From Aquabacter sediminis (lineage in GTDB: Bacteria; Pseudomonadota; Alphaproteobacteria; Rhizobiales; Xanthobacteraceae), in assembly GCF_028863665.1 (NCBI RefSeq), contig NZ_JARBFX010000003.1, positions 124,001-188,000 of the forward strand: DNA of 64,000 nucleotides, given 5' to 3'. A model generated the notes under the pieces. It was not told the origin of the DNA, ran no database searches, and worked only from the letters and a program-made list of their open reading frames with translations. The number at the start of each line of letters is the position of its first letter. Within the stretch, counting starts at the first letter, position 1. The position numbers and the translations under genes are program-made. Shown in pieces: positions 8,222 through 17,247 of the stretch.

Positions 8222-9255
8222 CAGTGCCCATTCCGGCCGTACAGACCCGGAGCCCTCTTGGAATGTCCTTCCATGCCTGGCTCATTGTCGGCCTCTCGGC
8301 GTTGGTGGCCGGTCTGTTCGCCGTTTCAGTGGCCCTTGGCTATGCACCGCTCGATTGGCCCCGGGCGGTGTCAGACCTCCTGGAGGGGCGCGACAGCATT
8401 CCGGCCTTGGTGCTGCTCCAACTGCGCCTGCCACGCGCGATCCTGGCCGCTACGGTCGGCTTCAGCCTCGGCCTGACCGGTGCCGCCATGCAGGGGCTGA
8501 TGCGCAATCCCCTCGCCGATCCCGGCGTAGTGGGGGTATCCGGCGCCGCCGCCTTCGGCGCCGTGGTCGCCTTCTATTTCGGCCTGAGCGCCGCCTTCTC
8601 CCTGGCGCTGCCCATTGGCGGGCTGATCGGGGCTGCCATCGCCACTGCGCTGCTGCTGGCCTTGGCCCGGCGCGGCACGGGCACCGCGACGCTGGTGCTG
8701 GCGGGCGTCGCCATCAACAGCCTGACCGGCGCCTTGACCGCCCTGGCCCTGAACCTTGCGCCCAGCCCCTATGCGGCGCTGGAGGTGGTGTTCTGGCTGA
8801 TGGGATCGCTCTCCGATCGCTCCCTCGTGCATGTGGCGCTCTCGCTGCCCTTCATGCTGGCCGGCTGGGCCCTGGTGCTCGCCACCCGCCGCGCCATGGA
8901 CGCGCTGACCCTGGGCGAGGATACGGCGACCAGCCTCGGGTTTTCCATGCCGCGCATCCGTCTCCTGGTGGTGGGCGGCACCGCAGCGGCGGTGGGAGCA
9001 TCTGTGGCGGTGTCCGGCGCCATCGGCTTCGTGGGCCTCGTGGTGCCGCACCTCATGCGACCGCTGGTGCGGCACCGTCCGGGACGGCTGCTCCTGGTAA
9101 GCGGGCTTGCGGGGGCGGCACTGACGCTCGGCGCCGACATTGCCGTCCGTCTCATTCCCACTCGCCCCGAACTGAAGCTCGGCGTGGTGACTGCGCTCAT
9201 TGGTGCCCCGTTCTTCTTCGCCATGCTCCGTCACCTGAAGGTGGAGGGGGAATGA
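8218..9255 (+). CDS. btuC: B12 ABC transporter permease BtuC (FecCD family)
   Basis: A 345-residue polytopic inner-membrane protein of the FecCD/BtuC family, which usually has ten helices. Diagnostic segments are LRLPRAILAATVGFSLGLTG, AAMQGLMRNPLADPGVVG and GFVGLVVPHLMRPLVRH; the last region contacts the ATPase. It starts on an ATG overlapping the btuF stop and ends overlapping the start of the ATPase gene. It would form the B12 channel as a dimer with BtuD. The class also contains siderophore permeases, so the substrate is inferred from context. Confidence 0.9.
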   Translation: MTVPIPAVQTRSPLGMSFHAWLIVGLSALVAGLFAVSVALGYAPLDWPRAVSDLLEGRDSIPALVLLQLRLPRAILAATVGFSLGLTGAAMQGLMRNPLADPGVVGVSGAAAFGAVVAFYFGLSAAFSLALPIGGLIGAAIATALLLALARRGTGTATLVLAGVAINSLTGALTALALNLAPSPYAALEVVFWLMGSLSDRSLVHVALSLPFMLAGWALVLATRRAMDALTLGEDTATSLGFSMPRIRLLVVGGTAAAVGASVAVSGAIGFVGLVVPHLMRPLVRHRPGRLLLVSGLAGAALTLGADIAVRLIPTRPELKLGVVTALIGAPFFFAMLRHLKVEGE

Positions 9256-10028
9256 TGATCGAGGCGCGCGGCATCCGCGTGAGGCGGGGCGGCACGGCTG
9301 TGCTGGATGGTGTCTCGCTTACTGCCGCGCGCGGCGAGCTTCTCGGCCTCATCGGTCCCAATGGCGCGGGCAAGACCACGCTGCTGCGCGCCCTCTGCGG
9401 CCTGGATGCGGTGGAGGCGGGCACGCTCACCATCGACGGACAGCGGCTGGCGGATCTGGGACGGGCCGCCTTGGGCCGCACGATCTCCTATTTGGCGCAG
9501 GGTGGGCGGATCCACTGGCCCATGCGGGTTGACGAACTGGTGGCCCTCGGCCGCCTTCCCCACACGCCGTCCCCCGACGCCTACGATCCGGCCGTGGAGC
9601 GGGCCCTCGCGGCGGCGGACGTGCTCTCGCTGCGCCACCGCATCACGGGATCGCTCTCGGGTGGCGAGCGGGCACGTGTGCTGCTGGCCCGCGCCTTGGC
9701 GGTGGAAGCCCCCGTGCTCCTCGCCGACGAGCCAGTGGCTGCGCTCGACCCCTACCACCAGCTCCAGGTCATGGAGCTGATGCGCGACACCGCCCGCGCC
9801 GGCACAGCCGTCGTGCTGGTGCTGCACGACCTGACCCTGGCCGCCCGCTTCTGCCACAGGCTTGCGCTGATGCAGGGCGGGCGGATCCTCGCGGAAGGAC
9901 CGCCGGAGGATGTGCTTCACCCGGATCGCATGGAGACCGCCTTCGGCGTCAGAATCGAGGCCGGCATCCGGGACGGACAGCGCTTCGTCCTGCCTTGGCG
10001 TCGCTGCGGGCGGAGCTCTGCTCCGTGA
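9252..10028 (+). CDS. btuD: B12 ABC transporter ATPase BtuD
   Basis: ABC ATPase of 258 residues with Walker A GPNGAGKTT (about residues 35-43), signature LSGGERARVLLARAL, Walker B VLLADEPVAALDP and switch His in VLVLHDLTLAARF. It overlaps the permease stop (GGAATGATG; ATG at 9252, with a second ATG at 9255) and is last in the riboswitch-controlled operon. It powers the BtuCD importer. A siderophore substrate cannot be excluded from this protein alone. Confidence 0.9.
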   Translation: MMIEARGIRVRRGGTAVLDGVSLTAARGELLGLIGPNGAGKTTLLRALCGLDAVEAGTLTIDGQRLADLGRAALGRTISYLAQGGRIHWPMRVDELVALGRLPHTPSPDAYDPAVERALAAADVLSLRHRITGSLSGGERARVLLARALAVEAPVLLADEPVAALDPYHQLQVMELMRDTARAGTAVVLVLHDLTLAARFCHRLALMQGGRILAEGPPEDVLHPDRMETAFGVRIEAGIRDGQRFVLPWRRCGRSSAP

Positions 10029-10055
10029 GGGAGCCGGAGGACGAAGACGCCGCGC

Positions 10056-11417
10056 CTATGCCCGCCGGGGCGTGCCAAGCGTGCGGAATGGCTTTCCGGC
10101 CTTCAGGTGGACTTCGATTTCCTCCAGCGAGAGGCCACTGGTCTCCGGCACATAACGTGCGGTGAAGAAAAGCCCGAACACGCACACCAGGGCGTAGATG
10201 GCGAAGACACCGGCGAGGCCGATGGCGTCGATCAGCACCGGGAAGGTCAGGACCACCACGAAATTGAAGGCCCAATTGGTGAGCGAGGCCGCGCTCATGC
10301 CTGGCCCCCGCAGGTTCAACGGGAAGATTTCGGACATCATCACCCAGGGCAGCGGCCCGATGCTCACCGCAAAGGACGCGATATAGAGGACCAGACCGAT
10401 GATGGAGACGACCTCCATGCCCGGCACGTTCGCCCAGGCGGAAAGCGAAATCATGCCAAGGCTGGCCGCGGCCCCCGCGAAGCCGATGAACATGAGCTTG
10501 CGCCGTCCGATGCGGTCAATGAGGCCCATGGCCACCAGCGTCATCAGCACATTCACCACGCCGATGCCTACCGTGGCGAGGAGCTGAGTCTGGGTGGACG
10601 AGAAGCCGGAATGGGCAAACACGGTGGGGGCGAAATAGATTACCGCATTGATGCCGGACAACTGCTGCAGCAGGAACAGCCCCATGCCTACCACGAGAGC
10701 AGGGCGCGCCACCGGGCCGAACAGGTCGCGCCAATTCCCGCCGCCCGCATCCGACTGCACGGCCGCGGCAATCTCGGCCAGGGCCCGCTCCACCTTGGGA
10801 TCGGTGGGCGCAACGCCCTCAATGCGCGCGATCACCCGTCGCGCGTCGCTGGCCCGGCCGCGCAGCATGAGCCAGCGGGGTGTATCGGAGAGGACAGCGA
10901 CGCCCAGCAGCAGAAGCACGCCGGGAATGACGGCGGTCGCAAACATGCCGCGCCAGGCCTCGCCGAAGCTCCAGCCCACCAGATAGGCGAACAGGATGCC
11001 GAGCGTGATGGCCAGCTGATAGATGGACACCAGCCTGCCGCGAATGCGGGCCGGTGCTGTCTCGGAAATGTAGAGCGGCGCCACCATGGCCGCGACGCCG
11101 ATGGCAAGGCCCAGCAGTAGCCGGCCGAGCGAGAGCATCAGCAGGTTGGGCGCAATGGCGCACAAGCCCGCGCCGATGATGAAGAGAAGGCCCGCCCCCA
11201 TCAGCAACTTGCGCCGGCCATGGGGCGCCGCCAGCCATCCGCCAAGCACCGCGCCGGCAAGGGCGCCAAGGGGCACGGTCGCGGTCATCAGCCCCTCTTC
11301 CAGGGGCGTGATGCCGAACGTCTCGCGCAAGGGATGGAGGGCGCCGGCGATGATGCCCTCGTCAAAGCCGAACAACAGGCCGGCTATGCCCGCGATGCAG
11401 GCAATCACATAGATCAT
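10056..11417 (-). CDS. Sugar-porter family MFS transporter
   Basis: Twelve-helix MFS protein of 453 residues with sugar-porter signatures: GFDEGIIAGAL in helix 1, the loop motifs GRRKLL and DRIGRRKLMFIG, LPWVMMSEIFPLNLRG near the C-terminal half, and the terminal VPETSGLSLEEIE. The helix 7 motif QQLSGINAVIYFAP marks the proton-coupled hexose/xylose group. The substrate cannot be named. The ATG at 11417 is preceded by GAGGGGG. It is a single-gene unit, convergent with btuD and divergent from rimO. Confidence 0.85.
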   Translation of the reverse strand: MIYVIACIAGIAGLLFGFDEGIIAGALHPLRETFGITPLEEGLMTATVPLGALAGAVLGGWLAAPHGRRKLLMGAGLLFIIGAGLCAIAPNLLMLSLGRLLLGLAIGVAAMVAPLYISETAPARIRGRLVSIYQLAITLGILFAYLVGWSFGEAWRGMFATAVIPGVLLLLGVAVLSDTPRWLMLRGRASDARRVIARIEGVAPTDPKVERALAEIAAAVQSDAGGGNWRDLFGPVARPALVVGMGLFLLQQLSGINAVIYFAPTVFAHSGFSSTQTQLLATVGIGVVNVLMTLVAMGLIDRIGRRKLMFIGFAGAAASLGMISLSAWANVPGMEVVSIIGLVLYIASFAVSIGPLPWVMMSEIFPLNLRGPGMSAASLTNWAFNFVVVLTFPVLIDAIGLAGVFAIYALVCVFGLFFTARYVPETSGLSLEEIEVHLKAGKPFRTLGTPRRA

Positions 11418-11645
11418 GGGCCCCCTCCCCGGCCGCCTTGTCGCGGCCGCTTTCACCTGCTGTAGCGGCCCGGCCCTTCGCTGTGAAGCGCACAAAAGGA
11501 CTGCCATGGCGTGGCCACGCCCACGCTGTCGTGATCTTGCGGGCGTTGCAGCGGGCCACCCATGCGAGCGCGCGGGATTGACGGCGCCTCTATCCTCGCT
11601 TAACGGCTCGCCCTTCTCGACACCAAGGACACCGCGCCCCGCGCC

Positions 11646-12980
11646 ATGGCCGAACTCGCGCCGAAAGCCTCGCCCCGCATCTCCTTCGTTTCCCTCGGCT
11701 GCCCCAAGGCGCTGGTGGACAGCGAGCGTATCGTCACGCGCCTGCGGGCCGAAGGCTATGAGCTGACCCGCACCCATGCGGGAGCGGATCTCGTCATCGT
11801 CAACACCTGCGGCTTCCTGGACAGCGCCAAGGCCGAAAGCCTCGCCGCCATCGGCGACGCCTTGGCCGAGAACGGCAAGGTGGTGGTCACCGGCTGCATG
11901 GGCGCCGAGCCGGAGCAGATTCGCCTCGCCCATCCCGGGGTGCTGGCCGTCACCGGCCCGCAGCAATATGAGAGCGTGCTCGCCGCCGTCCATGAGGCGG
12001 TGCCGCCCCAGCACGATCCCTTCCTGGACCTCGTGCCCGAGCAGGGCGTGAAGCTCACGCCCCGCCACTACGCCTATCTGAAGATTTCCGAGGGCTGCAA
12101 CAACCGCTGCACCTTCTGCATCATCCCGAAACTGCGCGGCGATCTCGTGTCCCGCCCGCTCGGCGACGTGATGCGCGAGGCCGAGAAGCTGGTAGCGGCG
12201 GGGGTCAAGGAACTCCTGGTTATTTCCCAGGACACCTCGGCCTATGGCGTCGACATCAAGTATGCCCCGAGCACCTGGCGGGAGAAGGAACGGCAGGCCC
12301 GCTTCTATGATCTGGCCGAAGCGCTGGGCGAGCTCGGCGCCTGGGTGCGCCTGCACTATGTCTATCCCTATCCCCATGTGGACCGCGTGATGGAGCTGAT
12401 GGCCGCCGGAAAGGTGCTGCCCTATCTGGACATCCCGTTCCAGCATGCCAGCCCCACCGTACTGAAGCGCATGAAGCGCCCCGCCGCCCAGGAGAAGACC
12501 CTGGCGCGGGTGCAGGCGTGGCGGGCGGCGGTGCCGGACCTGACGCTGCGCTCCACCTTCATCGTGGGCTTCCCCGGCGAGACCGAGGCGGAATTCCAGG
12601 ATTTGCTGGACTTCCTCGGCGAGGCGGAACTGGACCGGGTGGGCTGCTTCAAGTTCGAGCCGGTTGACGGCGCACCGGCCAATGCCCTGGCCGATCCCGT
12701 TCCAGAAGAGGTCAAGGCCGAACGCTATGACCGCTTCATGCGCACCCAGCAGGCCATTTCGGCCCGCCGGCTCAAGCGCAAGGTTGGCACGCGCCAGCAG
12801 GTCATCATCGACGCCGTGACCCCCGCCGGCGCCGTCGGCCGCACCAAGGGCGACGCGCCGGAGATTGACGGCCGGGTGCATGTGGCGTCCCGCCGTCCCT
12901 TGCGGGTGGGCGAGATCACCACGGTGAAGATCGAGGGCGCGGACGCCTATGACCTGCGCGGCACGGCGGTGGGCTTCTAA
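11646..12980 (+). CDS. rimO: Ribosomal protein S12 methylthiotransferase RimO
   Basis: Radical-SAM methylthiotransferase that modifies an aspartate of ribosomal protein S12. The 444 residues hold an N-terminal UPF0004 domain with three cluster cysteines ([36 protein letters not shown]), the radical-SAM motif [15 protein letters not shown] (CxxxCxxC), and a C-terminal TRAM domain. The phrases [12 protein letters not shown] and [10 protein letters not shown] separate RimO from the tRNA enzyme MiaB. It ends just before a shared terminator. Confidence 0.95.
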   Translation: MAELAPKASPRISFVSLGCPKALVDSERIVTRLRAEGYELTRTHAGADLVIVNTCGFLDSAKAESLAAIGDALAENGKVVVTGCMGAEPEQIRLAHPGVLAVTGPQQYESVLAAVHEAVPPQHDPFLDLVPEQGVKLTPRHYAYLKISEGCNNRCTFCIIPKLRGDLVSRPLGDVMREAEKLVAAGVKELLVISQDTSAYGVDIKYAPSTWREKERQARFYDLAEALGELGAWVRLHYVYPYPHVDRVMELMAAGKVLPYLDIPFQHASPTVLKRMKRPAAQEKTLARVQAWRAAVPDLTLRSTFIVGFPGETEAEFQDLLDFLGEAELDRVGCFKFEPVDGAPANALADPVPEEVKAERYDRFMRTQQAISARRLKRKVGTRQQVIIDAVTPAGAVGRTKGDAPEIDGRVHVASRRPLRVGEITTVKIEGADAYDLRGTAVGF

Positions 12981-13004
12981 GCCCACCATAACCATTGCCG
13001 CAAA

Positions 13005-13040
13005 CGAAAACGGCCGGGCTTTCGCCCGGCCGTTCTGCTT
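13005..13040. terminator. Bidirectional terminator between rimO and rpoZ
   Basis: Ten-base arms ACGGCCGGGC (13010-13019) and GCCCGGCCGT (13024-13033) enclose a four-base loop. An A-rich flank on the left gives a T-run on the - strand (TTTTCGTTTG), and TCTGCTTT follows on the right. It serves the two convergent genes. Confidence 0.85.
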
Positions 13041-13058
13041 TCCAAAGGACGAAAGGGC

Positions 13059-13448
13059 TCAGCCCTCGTCGTCGTCCGAATGCTCCGGAGGCACGAGGCC
13101 CTGGAGGCCGGCGAGCAGCTCTTCCTCGGTCATGCGGTCCATCACGATGTCCGCGTCATCAACGGAGCCGGACTCGCTGGAGGCGATCATGGGCACCGCC
13201 TCGGGCTCGGGCTCGTCCACCTCGGTGTACTTCTGGAGCGAGTGGATCAGGTCTTCCTTGAGATCTTCTGGGCTGACGGTCTCGTCAGCAATCTCACGCA
13301 GGGCCACCACGGGGTTCTTGTCGTTGTCGCGATCGATGGTGATCGGGGCGCCGGAAGAAATCATGCGGGCACGGTGGCCGGCGAGGAGGACCAGCTCGAA
13401 CCGGTTGTCCACCTTGTCGATGCAATCCTCAACGGTAACACGGGCCAT
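13059..13448 (-). CDS. rpoZ: RNA polymerase omega subunit RpoZ
   Basis: Small polymerase subunit of 129 residues. The N-terminus [20 protein letters not shown] and the following [15 protein letters not shown] and [14 protein letters not shown] are the conserved omega core. The acidic C-terminal extension (ending HSDDDEG) is usual in alphaproteobacteria. It assists folding of beta-prime and assembly of polymerase. It is divergent from the NYN gene over a 204-base gap with AT-rich blocks near 13560 and 13600 that probably hold both promoters. Confidence 0.95.
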   Translation of the reverse strand: MARVTVEDCIDKVDNRFELVLLAGHRARMISSGAPITIDRDNDKNPVVALREIADETVSPEDLKEDLIHSLQKYTEVDEPEPEAVPMIASSESGSVDDADIVMDRMTEEELLAGLQGLVPPEHSDDDEG

Positions 13449-13652
13449 TGGACAGGCACTCCCTCGTGCGCGGTAAAATAAGACGCAACGGGTGCGTTGA
13501 AGCTGCGCCCCATAGCCTATAAGGTCAGATGGCGCAAGACGTTTCCACTTTTTTTCACTTGCGCTCGCCGCGCGAACATCGGAAAAAGTTGCGCGGTTCC
13601 ATATTTTAACCGTTCTATCTAACGGGCAAAAAGCCCTCGCGCGGACCTCCTA

Positions 13653-14258
13653 ATGATCGCTTCGGAAAAGATCGCGCTCCTGATTGATGGCGCCAACCTG
13701 TACTCCGCCACCAAGGCCCTGGGTTTCGACATCGACTATAAGCGGCTGTTGAAGGAGTTCCAGTCGCGGGGCTACCTGCTGCGCGCCTTTTATTACACGA
13801 CCCTGATCGAGGATCAGGAATATTCCTCCATCCGTCCGCTGCTCGACTGGCTTGACTATAACGGCTATTCCGTTGTCACCAAGCTCGCCCGCGAGTTCAC
13901 CGATGCGCAGGGCCGCCGCCGGGTGCGCGGCAGCATGGACATCGAGATCGCGGTCGATGCCATGGAGCTGATCGGCTTCGTCGACCATATCATCCTGTTC
14001 TCCGGCGACGGCGACTTTCGCTCCCTAGTGGAAGCCTTGCAGCGGAAGGGAATCCGGGTCAGCGTCGTGTCCACCATCGCGACCCAGCCCCCCCTGATCG
14101 CGGACGATCTGCGGCGACAGGCGGACATCTTCGTCGACCTCGTCGAACTGCAGCCGAAAATCGGCCGCGACCCGGCGGAGCGCCAGGGTCGTATGCAGGA
14201 AACGCCACGATTTCTGGAGCGGCGCGGACCGCCTGCGGCCGATCACAACGACACCTGA
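13653..14258 (+). CDS. NYN-domain (LabA/DUF88) protein, probable ribonuclease
   Basis: The 201-residue protein belongs to the PIN-like NYN superfamily. Acidic metal-binding residues appear in IALLIDGANLYSAT (N-terminal strand), VRGSMDIEIAVDAM (centre) and LFSGDGDFRSLVEAL, the three positions expected for a metal-dependent nuclease. The C-terminal 40 residues are basic and probably disordered. It is conserved beside rpoZ in this order. It lies six bases before the uracil-DNA glycosylase gene, so the two are probably co-transcribed. The RNA substrate is unknown. Confidence 0.85.
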   Translation: MIASEKIALLIDGANLYSATKALGFDIDYKRLLKEFQSRGYLLRAFYYTTLIEDQEYSSIRPLLDWLDYNGYSVVTKLAREFTDAQGRRRVRGSMDIEIAVDAMELIGFVDHIILFSGDGDFRSLVEALQRKGIRVSVVSTIATQPPLIADDLRRQADIFVDLVELQPKIGRDPAERQGRMQETPRFLERRGPPAADHNDT

Positions 14259-14264
14259 GTCCCC

Positions 14265-14894
14265 ATGACCCTCGAACCGGGGCACGATTGCCCCCTTTGT
14301 CCACGCCTTGTCGCGTTCCGCGATCAATGGCGTGCGGCTGAACCCTCCTGGTTCAACGGTCCGGTGCCGGTGTTTGGGCCGGCAGATGCACGCCTCCTTG
14401 TGGTGGGCCTCGCGCCCGGCCTCAGGGGCGCCAACAGGACGGGACGCCCGTTCACCGGCGATTATGCCGGCGATCTCTTATATTCCACCCTGCTGGAAAT
14501 GGGCTTCGCGGAGGGCACCTATGCCGCGCGGCCGGACGATGGACTGAGGCTCATCGACGCCCGCATCGTCAATGCGGTGCGCTGCGTGCCGCCGGAGAAC
14601 AAGCCGACAACGACTGAGATCCGCACCTGCCGGTCCTTCCTGTCGCCGGTGCTTCAGCAAACCCGGGGGCTCAAGGCAATCGTGACGCTGGGCAAGATCG
14701 CCCATGATTCCACCATCGCCGCCCTCGGCGCGCGCCCGGCGCACCACCGCTTCGGCCATGGCGCGCGTGCGCGCGTCGGAGAGCTGGAGGTGTTCGCCAG
14801 CTACCACTGCTCGCGCTACAACACCAATACAGGCGTCCTGACGCCGGAGATGTTCCGGTCCGTCTTCCGCGCGGTGCGCGCCTATCTGGGGTGA
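14265..14894 (+). CDS. Family 5-type uracil-DNA glycosylase (UDGb-like)
   Basis: This 209-residue protein shows the UDG family 5 motif 1 GLAPGLRGANRTGRPFTGDY and motif 2 SYHCSRYNTNTG near the C-terminus, plus the early cysteines CPLCPRL, consistent with an iron-sulfur cluster (another Cys lies in NAVRCVPPENK and one in RTCRSF). Such enzymes remove uracil and other deaminated bases from DNA. Motif 1 lacks the Asp/Asn water activator of family 1, as is normal for this family. The gene converges on the peroxiredoxin gene, with the 3-prime ends overlapping by 13 bases. Confidence 0.85.
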   Translation: MTLEPGHDCPLCPRLVAFRDQWRAAEPSWFNGPVPVFGPADARLLVVGLAPGLRGANRTGRPFTGDYAGDLLYSTLLEMGFAEGTYAARPDDGLRLIDARIVNAVRCVPPENKPTTTEIRTCRSFLSPVLQQTRGLKAIVTLGKIAHDSTIAALGARPAHHRFGHGARARVGELEVFASYHCSRYNTNTGVLTPEMFRSVFRAVRAYLG

Positions 14895-15448
14895 CGGCGC
14901 TTCAGGAAGTCGAGGACATCCGCCGCATTCTTGTGCGGTGGAAACACCGGATAGAAGACATGGCCAATCGCCCCCTCCTCGATGATGAGGGTCAGGCGCT
15001 TCAGGAGCACCATGCCGTCCACTGTGAAGGTGGGAAGCCCCACCGCACGGGCGAAGGACAGGGCATGGTCCGACAGCAGCGGGAACGGCAGGTGCAGCCG
15101 GTCCACCACCTCGCGCTGGTAGGCGGAATTCTGCGTGGACAGGCCGAAAACGTGCGCCGCCCCGTGGGCGGTCAGGTCCTCGTAATGGTCACGGAAGGCG
15201 CAGGATTGCGGCGTGCAGCCGCGCGCGCCGGGGATCTCGTCCCAGCCCACAGGGCTCGGCGCGTTGGGATCGCCCGTGCGCGGATAGCAATAGACCACCA
15301 CGCGGCCCGACAGCCCCGACAAATCCACCAGCCGCCCGTCGGTAGAAGGCAGGTTGATGATCGGCAGTTCAAGCCCCGGCAGGTGATCGGCGAGGCCATC
15401 ATCCTCAGGCTCGGGAAGATTGTCGGGAAGCTGGGTGTAATCCGTCAC
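14882..15448 (-). CDS. Peroxiredoxin-like thiol protein
   Basis: Redoxin-fold protein of 188 residues. The segment VVVYCYPRTG precedes GCTPQSCAFRDHYEDL, the place of the peroxidatic cysteine, here C-T-P-Q-S-C, with HVFGLSTQNSAYQREV and FPLLSDHALSFARA matching the thioredoxin-fold core. It would reduce peroxides using thiols. A GTG start at 15448 (VTDYTQLPDN) was chosen because related proteins begin M-T-D-Y; an ATG at 15520 would add 24 residues. It is downstream of smpB on the same strand. Confidence 0.8.
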   Translation of the reverse strand: MTDYTQLPDNLPEPEDDGLADHLPGLELPIINLPSTDGRLVDLSGLSGRVVVYCYPRTGDPNAPSPVGWDEIPGARGCTPQSCAFRDHYEDLTAHGAAHVFGLSTQNSAYQREVVDRLHLPFPLLSDHALSFARAVGLPTFTVDGMVLLKRLTLIIEEGAIGHVFYPVFPPHKNAADVLDFLKRRHPR

Positions 15449-15597
15449 GGGCGCTCGACCTTGCTCAATAGAGACGAAGTGATGCGTGCCGACCGGCTCC
15501 CTCGTCCCATCGGCGCGCATGGTCCAGGTGACATTCGAGCCGGGGCGGAGCGGATGTCAATTCCCGCGGACGAGGAAAGCCGGCCGCCCGTCGTGCC

Positions 15598-16074
15598 TCA
15601 TCCGCGGTCACGCATGAGGCGGGCCTTGTCGCGCGACCAGTCGCGCTCCTTCACCGCCTCGCGCTTGTCGTGGGTCTTGCGGCCCTTGGCGAGGGCGACC
15701 TCCACCTTGGCGCGGCCCTGCTCGTTGAAATAGATCTTCAGCGGCACCACCGTCATGCCCTCGCGCTCCACCGCATTGGCGAGCTTGGCGATTTGGCGCT
15801 TGTGCAGCAGCAGCTTGCGGGGCCTGCGGGTCTCGTGGTTGAAGCGGTTGGCCTGCAGATATTCGGGGATGAAGGCGTTGTAGAGCCACATCTCGCCGCT
15901 CTTGGCGGCGGCATAGCTCTCGCCGATGGTGGCCTTGCCATTGCGCAAGCTCTTGACCTCGGTGCCGCTCAAAGCGATCCCGGCCTCGAACACCTCGCCA
16001 ATGTCATAGTCGAACCGCGCCCGCCGGTTGTCAGCGACAACCTTGCGGGGGCGCTCCTTCTTCTTCTCGCTCAT
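15598..16074 (-). CDS. smpB: SsrA-binding protein SmpB
   Basis: Trans-translation factor of 158 residues that carries tmRNA to stalled ribosomes. Conserved core: [70 protein letters not shown], and the basic C-terminal tail [19 protein letters not shown]. Length is normal. It lies downstream of dapA, a common arrangement in this order. No tmRNA gene was seen in the window. Confidence 0.95.
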   Translation of the reverse strand: MSEKKKERPRKVVADNRRARFDYDIGEVFEAGIALSGTEVKSLRNGKATIGESYAAAKSGEMWLYNAFIPEYLQANRFNHETRRPRKLLLHKRQIAKLANAVEREGMTVVPLKIYFNEQGRAKVEVALAKGRKTHDKREAVKERDWSRDKARLMRDRG

Positions 16075-16081
16075 AAAGGTC

Positions 16082-16111
16082 CCAGAGGGCCGGCGCGCAG
16101 CCGGCCCCTTT
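16082..16111 (-). terminator. Possible terminator or attenuating hairpin between dapA and smpB
   Basis: Eight-base arms GGGCCGGC (16087-16094) and GCCGGCCC (16100-16107) lie in the 39-base gap. On the - strand the hairpin is followed only by TCTGGGACC, so termination would be weak and read-through into smpB is likely. Confidence 0.45.
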
Positions 16112-16113
16112 CA

Positions 16114-17013
16114 TCAGTTGATCAGGCCGGCATGGACCATGGCCTTGCGGACCACGGCACGGGCACCCTCCGATGCGGGCACCAGCGGCAGGCGAAGCTC
16201 CTCGTCCATCTTGCCCAGCACCGACAGGGCATATTTGGGGAGCTGCGGGTTGGTTTCAACGAACAGGCCGGTATGCAGCGGCATCAGCTTGTCCTGAATG
16301 GCGAGGGCAGCCTTGTAGTCGCCGGCAAGGCAAGCCACCTGGAAATCCGCGCACAGGCGGGGCGCGATGTTGGAGGTCACGGAGATGCAGCCCTGACCGC
16401 CATGGGCCATGAAGCCGAGCGCGGTGGCATCCTCGCCCGAGAGCTGGATGAAGTCCTCGCCCAGAACCTGGCGCTGCTGGGACACCCGAACCATGGAGGC
16501 CGTGGCATCCTTCACGCCGGCAATGTTCTTCAGCTCATAGAGGCGGGCCATGGTCTCCACCGACATGTCCACCACCGAGCGACCGGGGATGTTGTAGATG
16601 AAGATCGGAATGCCGATGGCCGCGTCGATGGCCTTGTAATGCTGGTAGAGGCCTTCCTGGGTGGGCTTGTTGTAATAGGGTGTCACCACCAGCACCGCAT
16701 CGGCCCCCACCTTCTCCGCATGACGGGCGAAGTCGATGGCCTCCACGGTGTTGTTGGAACCGGCGCCGGCGATCACCGGCACCCGGCCACCTGCCTGCTT
16801 CACGCACCATTCGACCACCTGGCGGTGCTCGTCATGGGTCAAAGTGGGGCTCTCGCCCGTGGTGCCCACCGGCACGAGGCCATGGGTGCCCTCGGCGATC
16901 TGCCAGTCCACCAGGTCGCGAAACGCTTTTTCATCCAGCTTCCCGTCCTTGAACGGCGTGACGAGGGCGGTGAACGACCCACGGAAACGGGAAGCGGCGG
17001 ATGGCGACGTCAT
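16114..17013 (-). CDS. dapA: 4-hydroxy-tetrahydrodipicolinate synthase DapA
   Basis: Aldolase of lysine and diaminopimelate synthesis, condensing pyruvate with aspartate semialdehyde. The 299-residue TIM barrel shows [43 protein letters not shown] (catalytic Tyr), FIYNIPGRS and the Schiff-base lysine in [11 protein letters not shown]. The ATG at 17013 ([17 protein letters not shown]) fits the family. It is divergent from the transglycosylase gene. Confidence 0.95.
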   Translation of the reverse strand: MTSPSAASRFRGSFTALVTPFKDGKLDEKAFRDLVDWQIAEGTHGLVPVGTTGESPTLTHDEHRQVVEWCVKQAGGRVPVIAGAGSNNTVEAIDFARHAEKVGADAVLVVTPYYNKPTQEGLYQHYKAIDAAIGIPIFIYNIPGRSVVDMSVETMARLYELKNIAGVKDATASMVRVSQQRQVLGEDFIQLSGEDATALGFMAHGGQGCISVTSNIAPRLCADFQVACLAGDYKAALAIQDKLMPLHTGLFVETNPQLPKYALSVLGKMDEELRLPLVPASEGARAVVRKAMVHAGLIN

Positions 17014-17247
17014 GGCGGCGGCCTTGTTCTGGTTCGTGGTTGCGCGCTCCGCGGCCACCTGCGGCGCGGAGCGGAACGCATGAGATAAACTGTTGCGGCC
17101 CAAGCTGGAAGGGCTCAACGTTGCAATCCTTGCGGCACGAGCCCTGCTTTTGCCGGGATCACGGCGCACCTATGCTTAGGAATTCGTCAATGCAGGTCGG
17201 AGAGTATCAGGGCGACTGAGCCTGCCTCATGGCCGCGAGGAACCGGT

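Noticed and set aside
11418-12995. Long open frame on the - strand that extends the sugar transporter frame across rimO
   Set aside because: It is in the antisense frame of rimO, which has all radical-SAM motifs; the transporter's real start is the ATG at 11417 with a ribosome-binding site. High GC creates long antisense frames.
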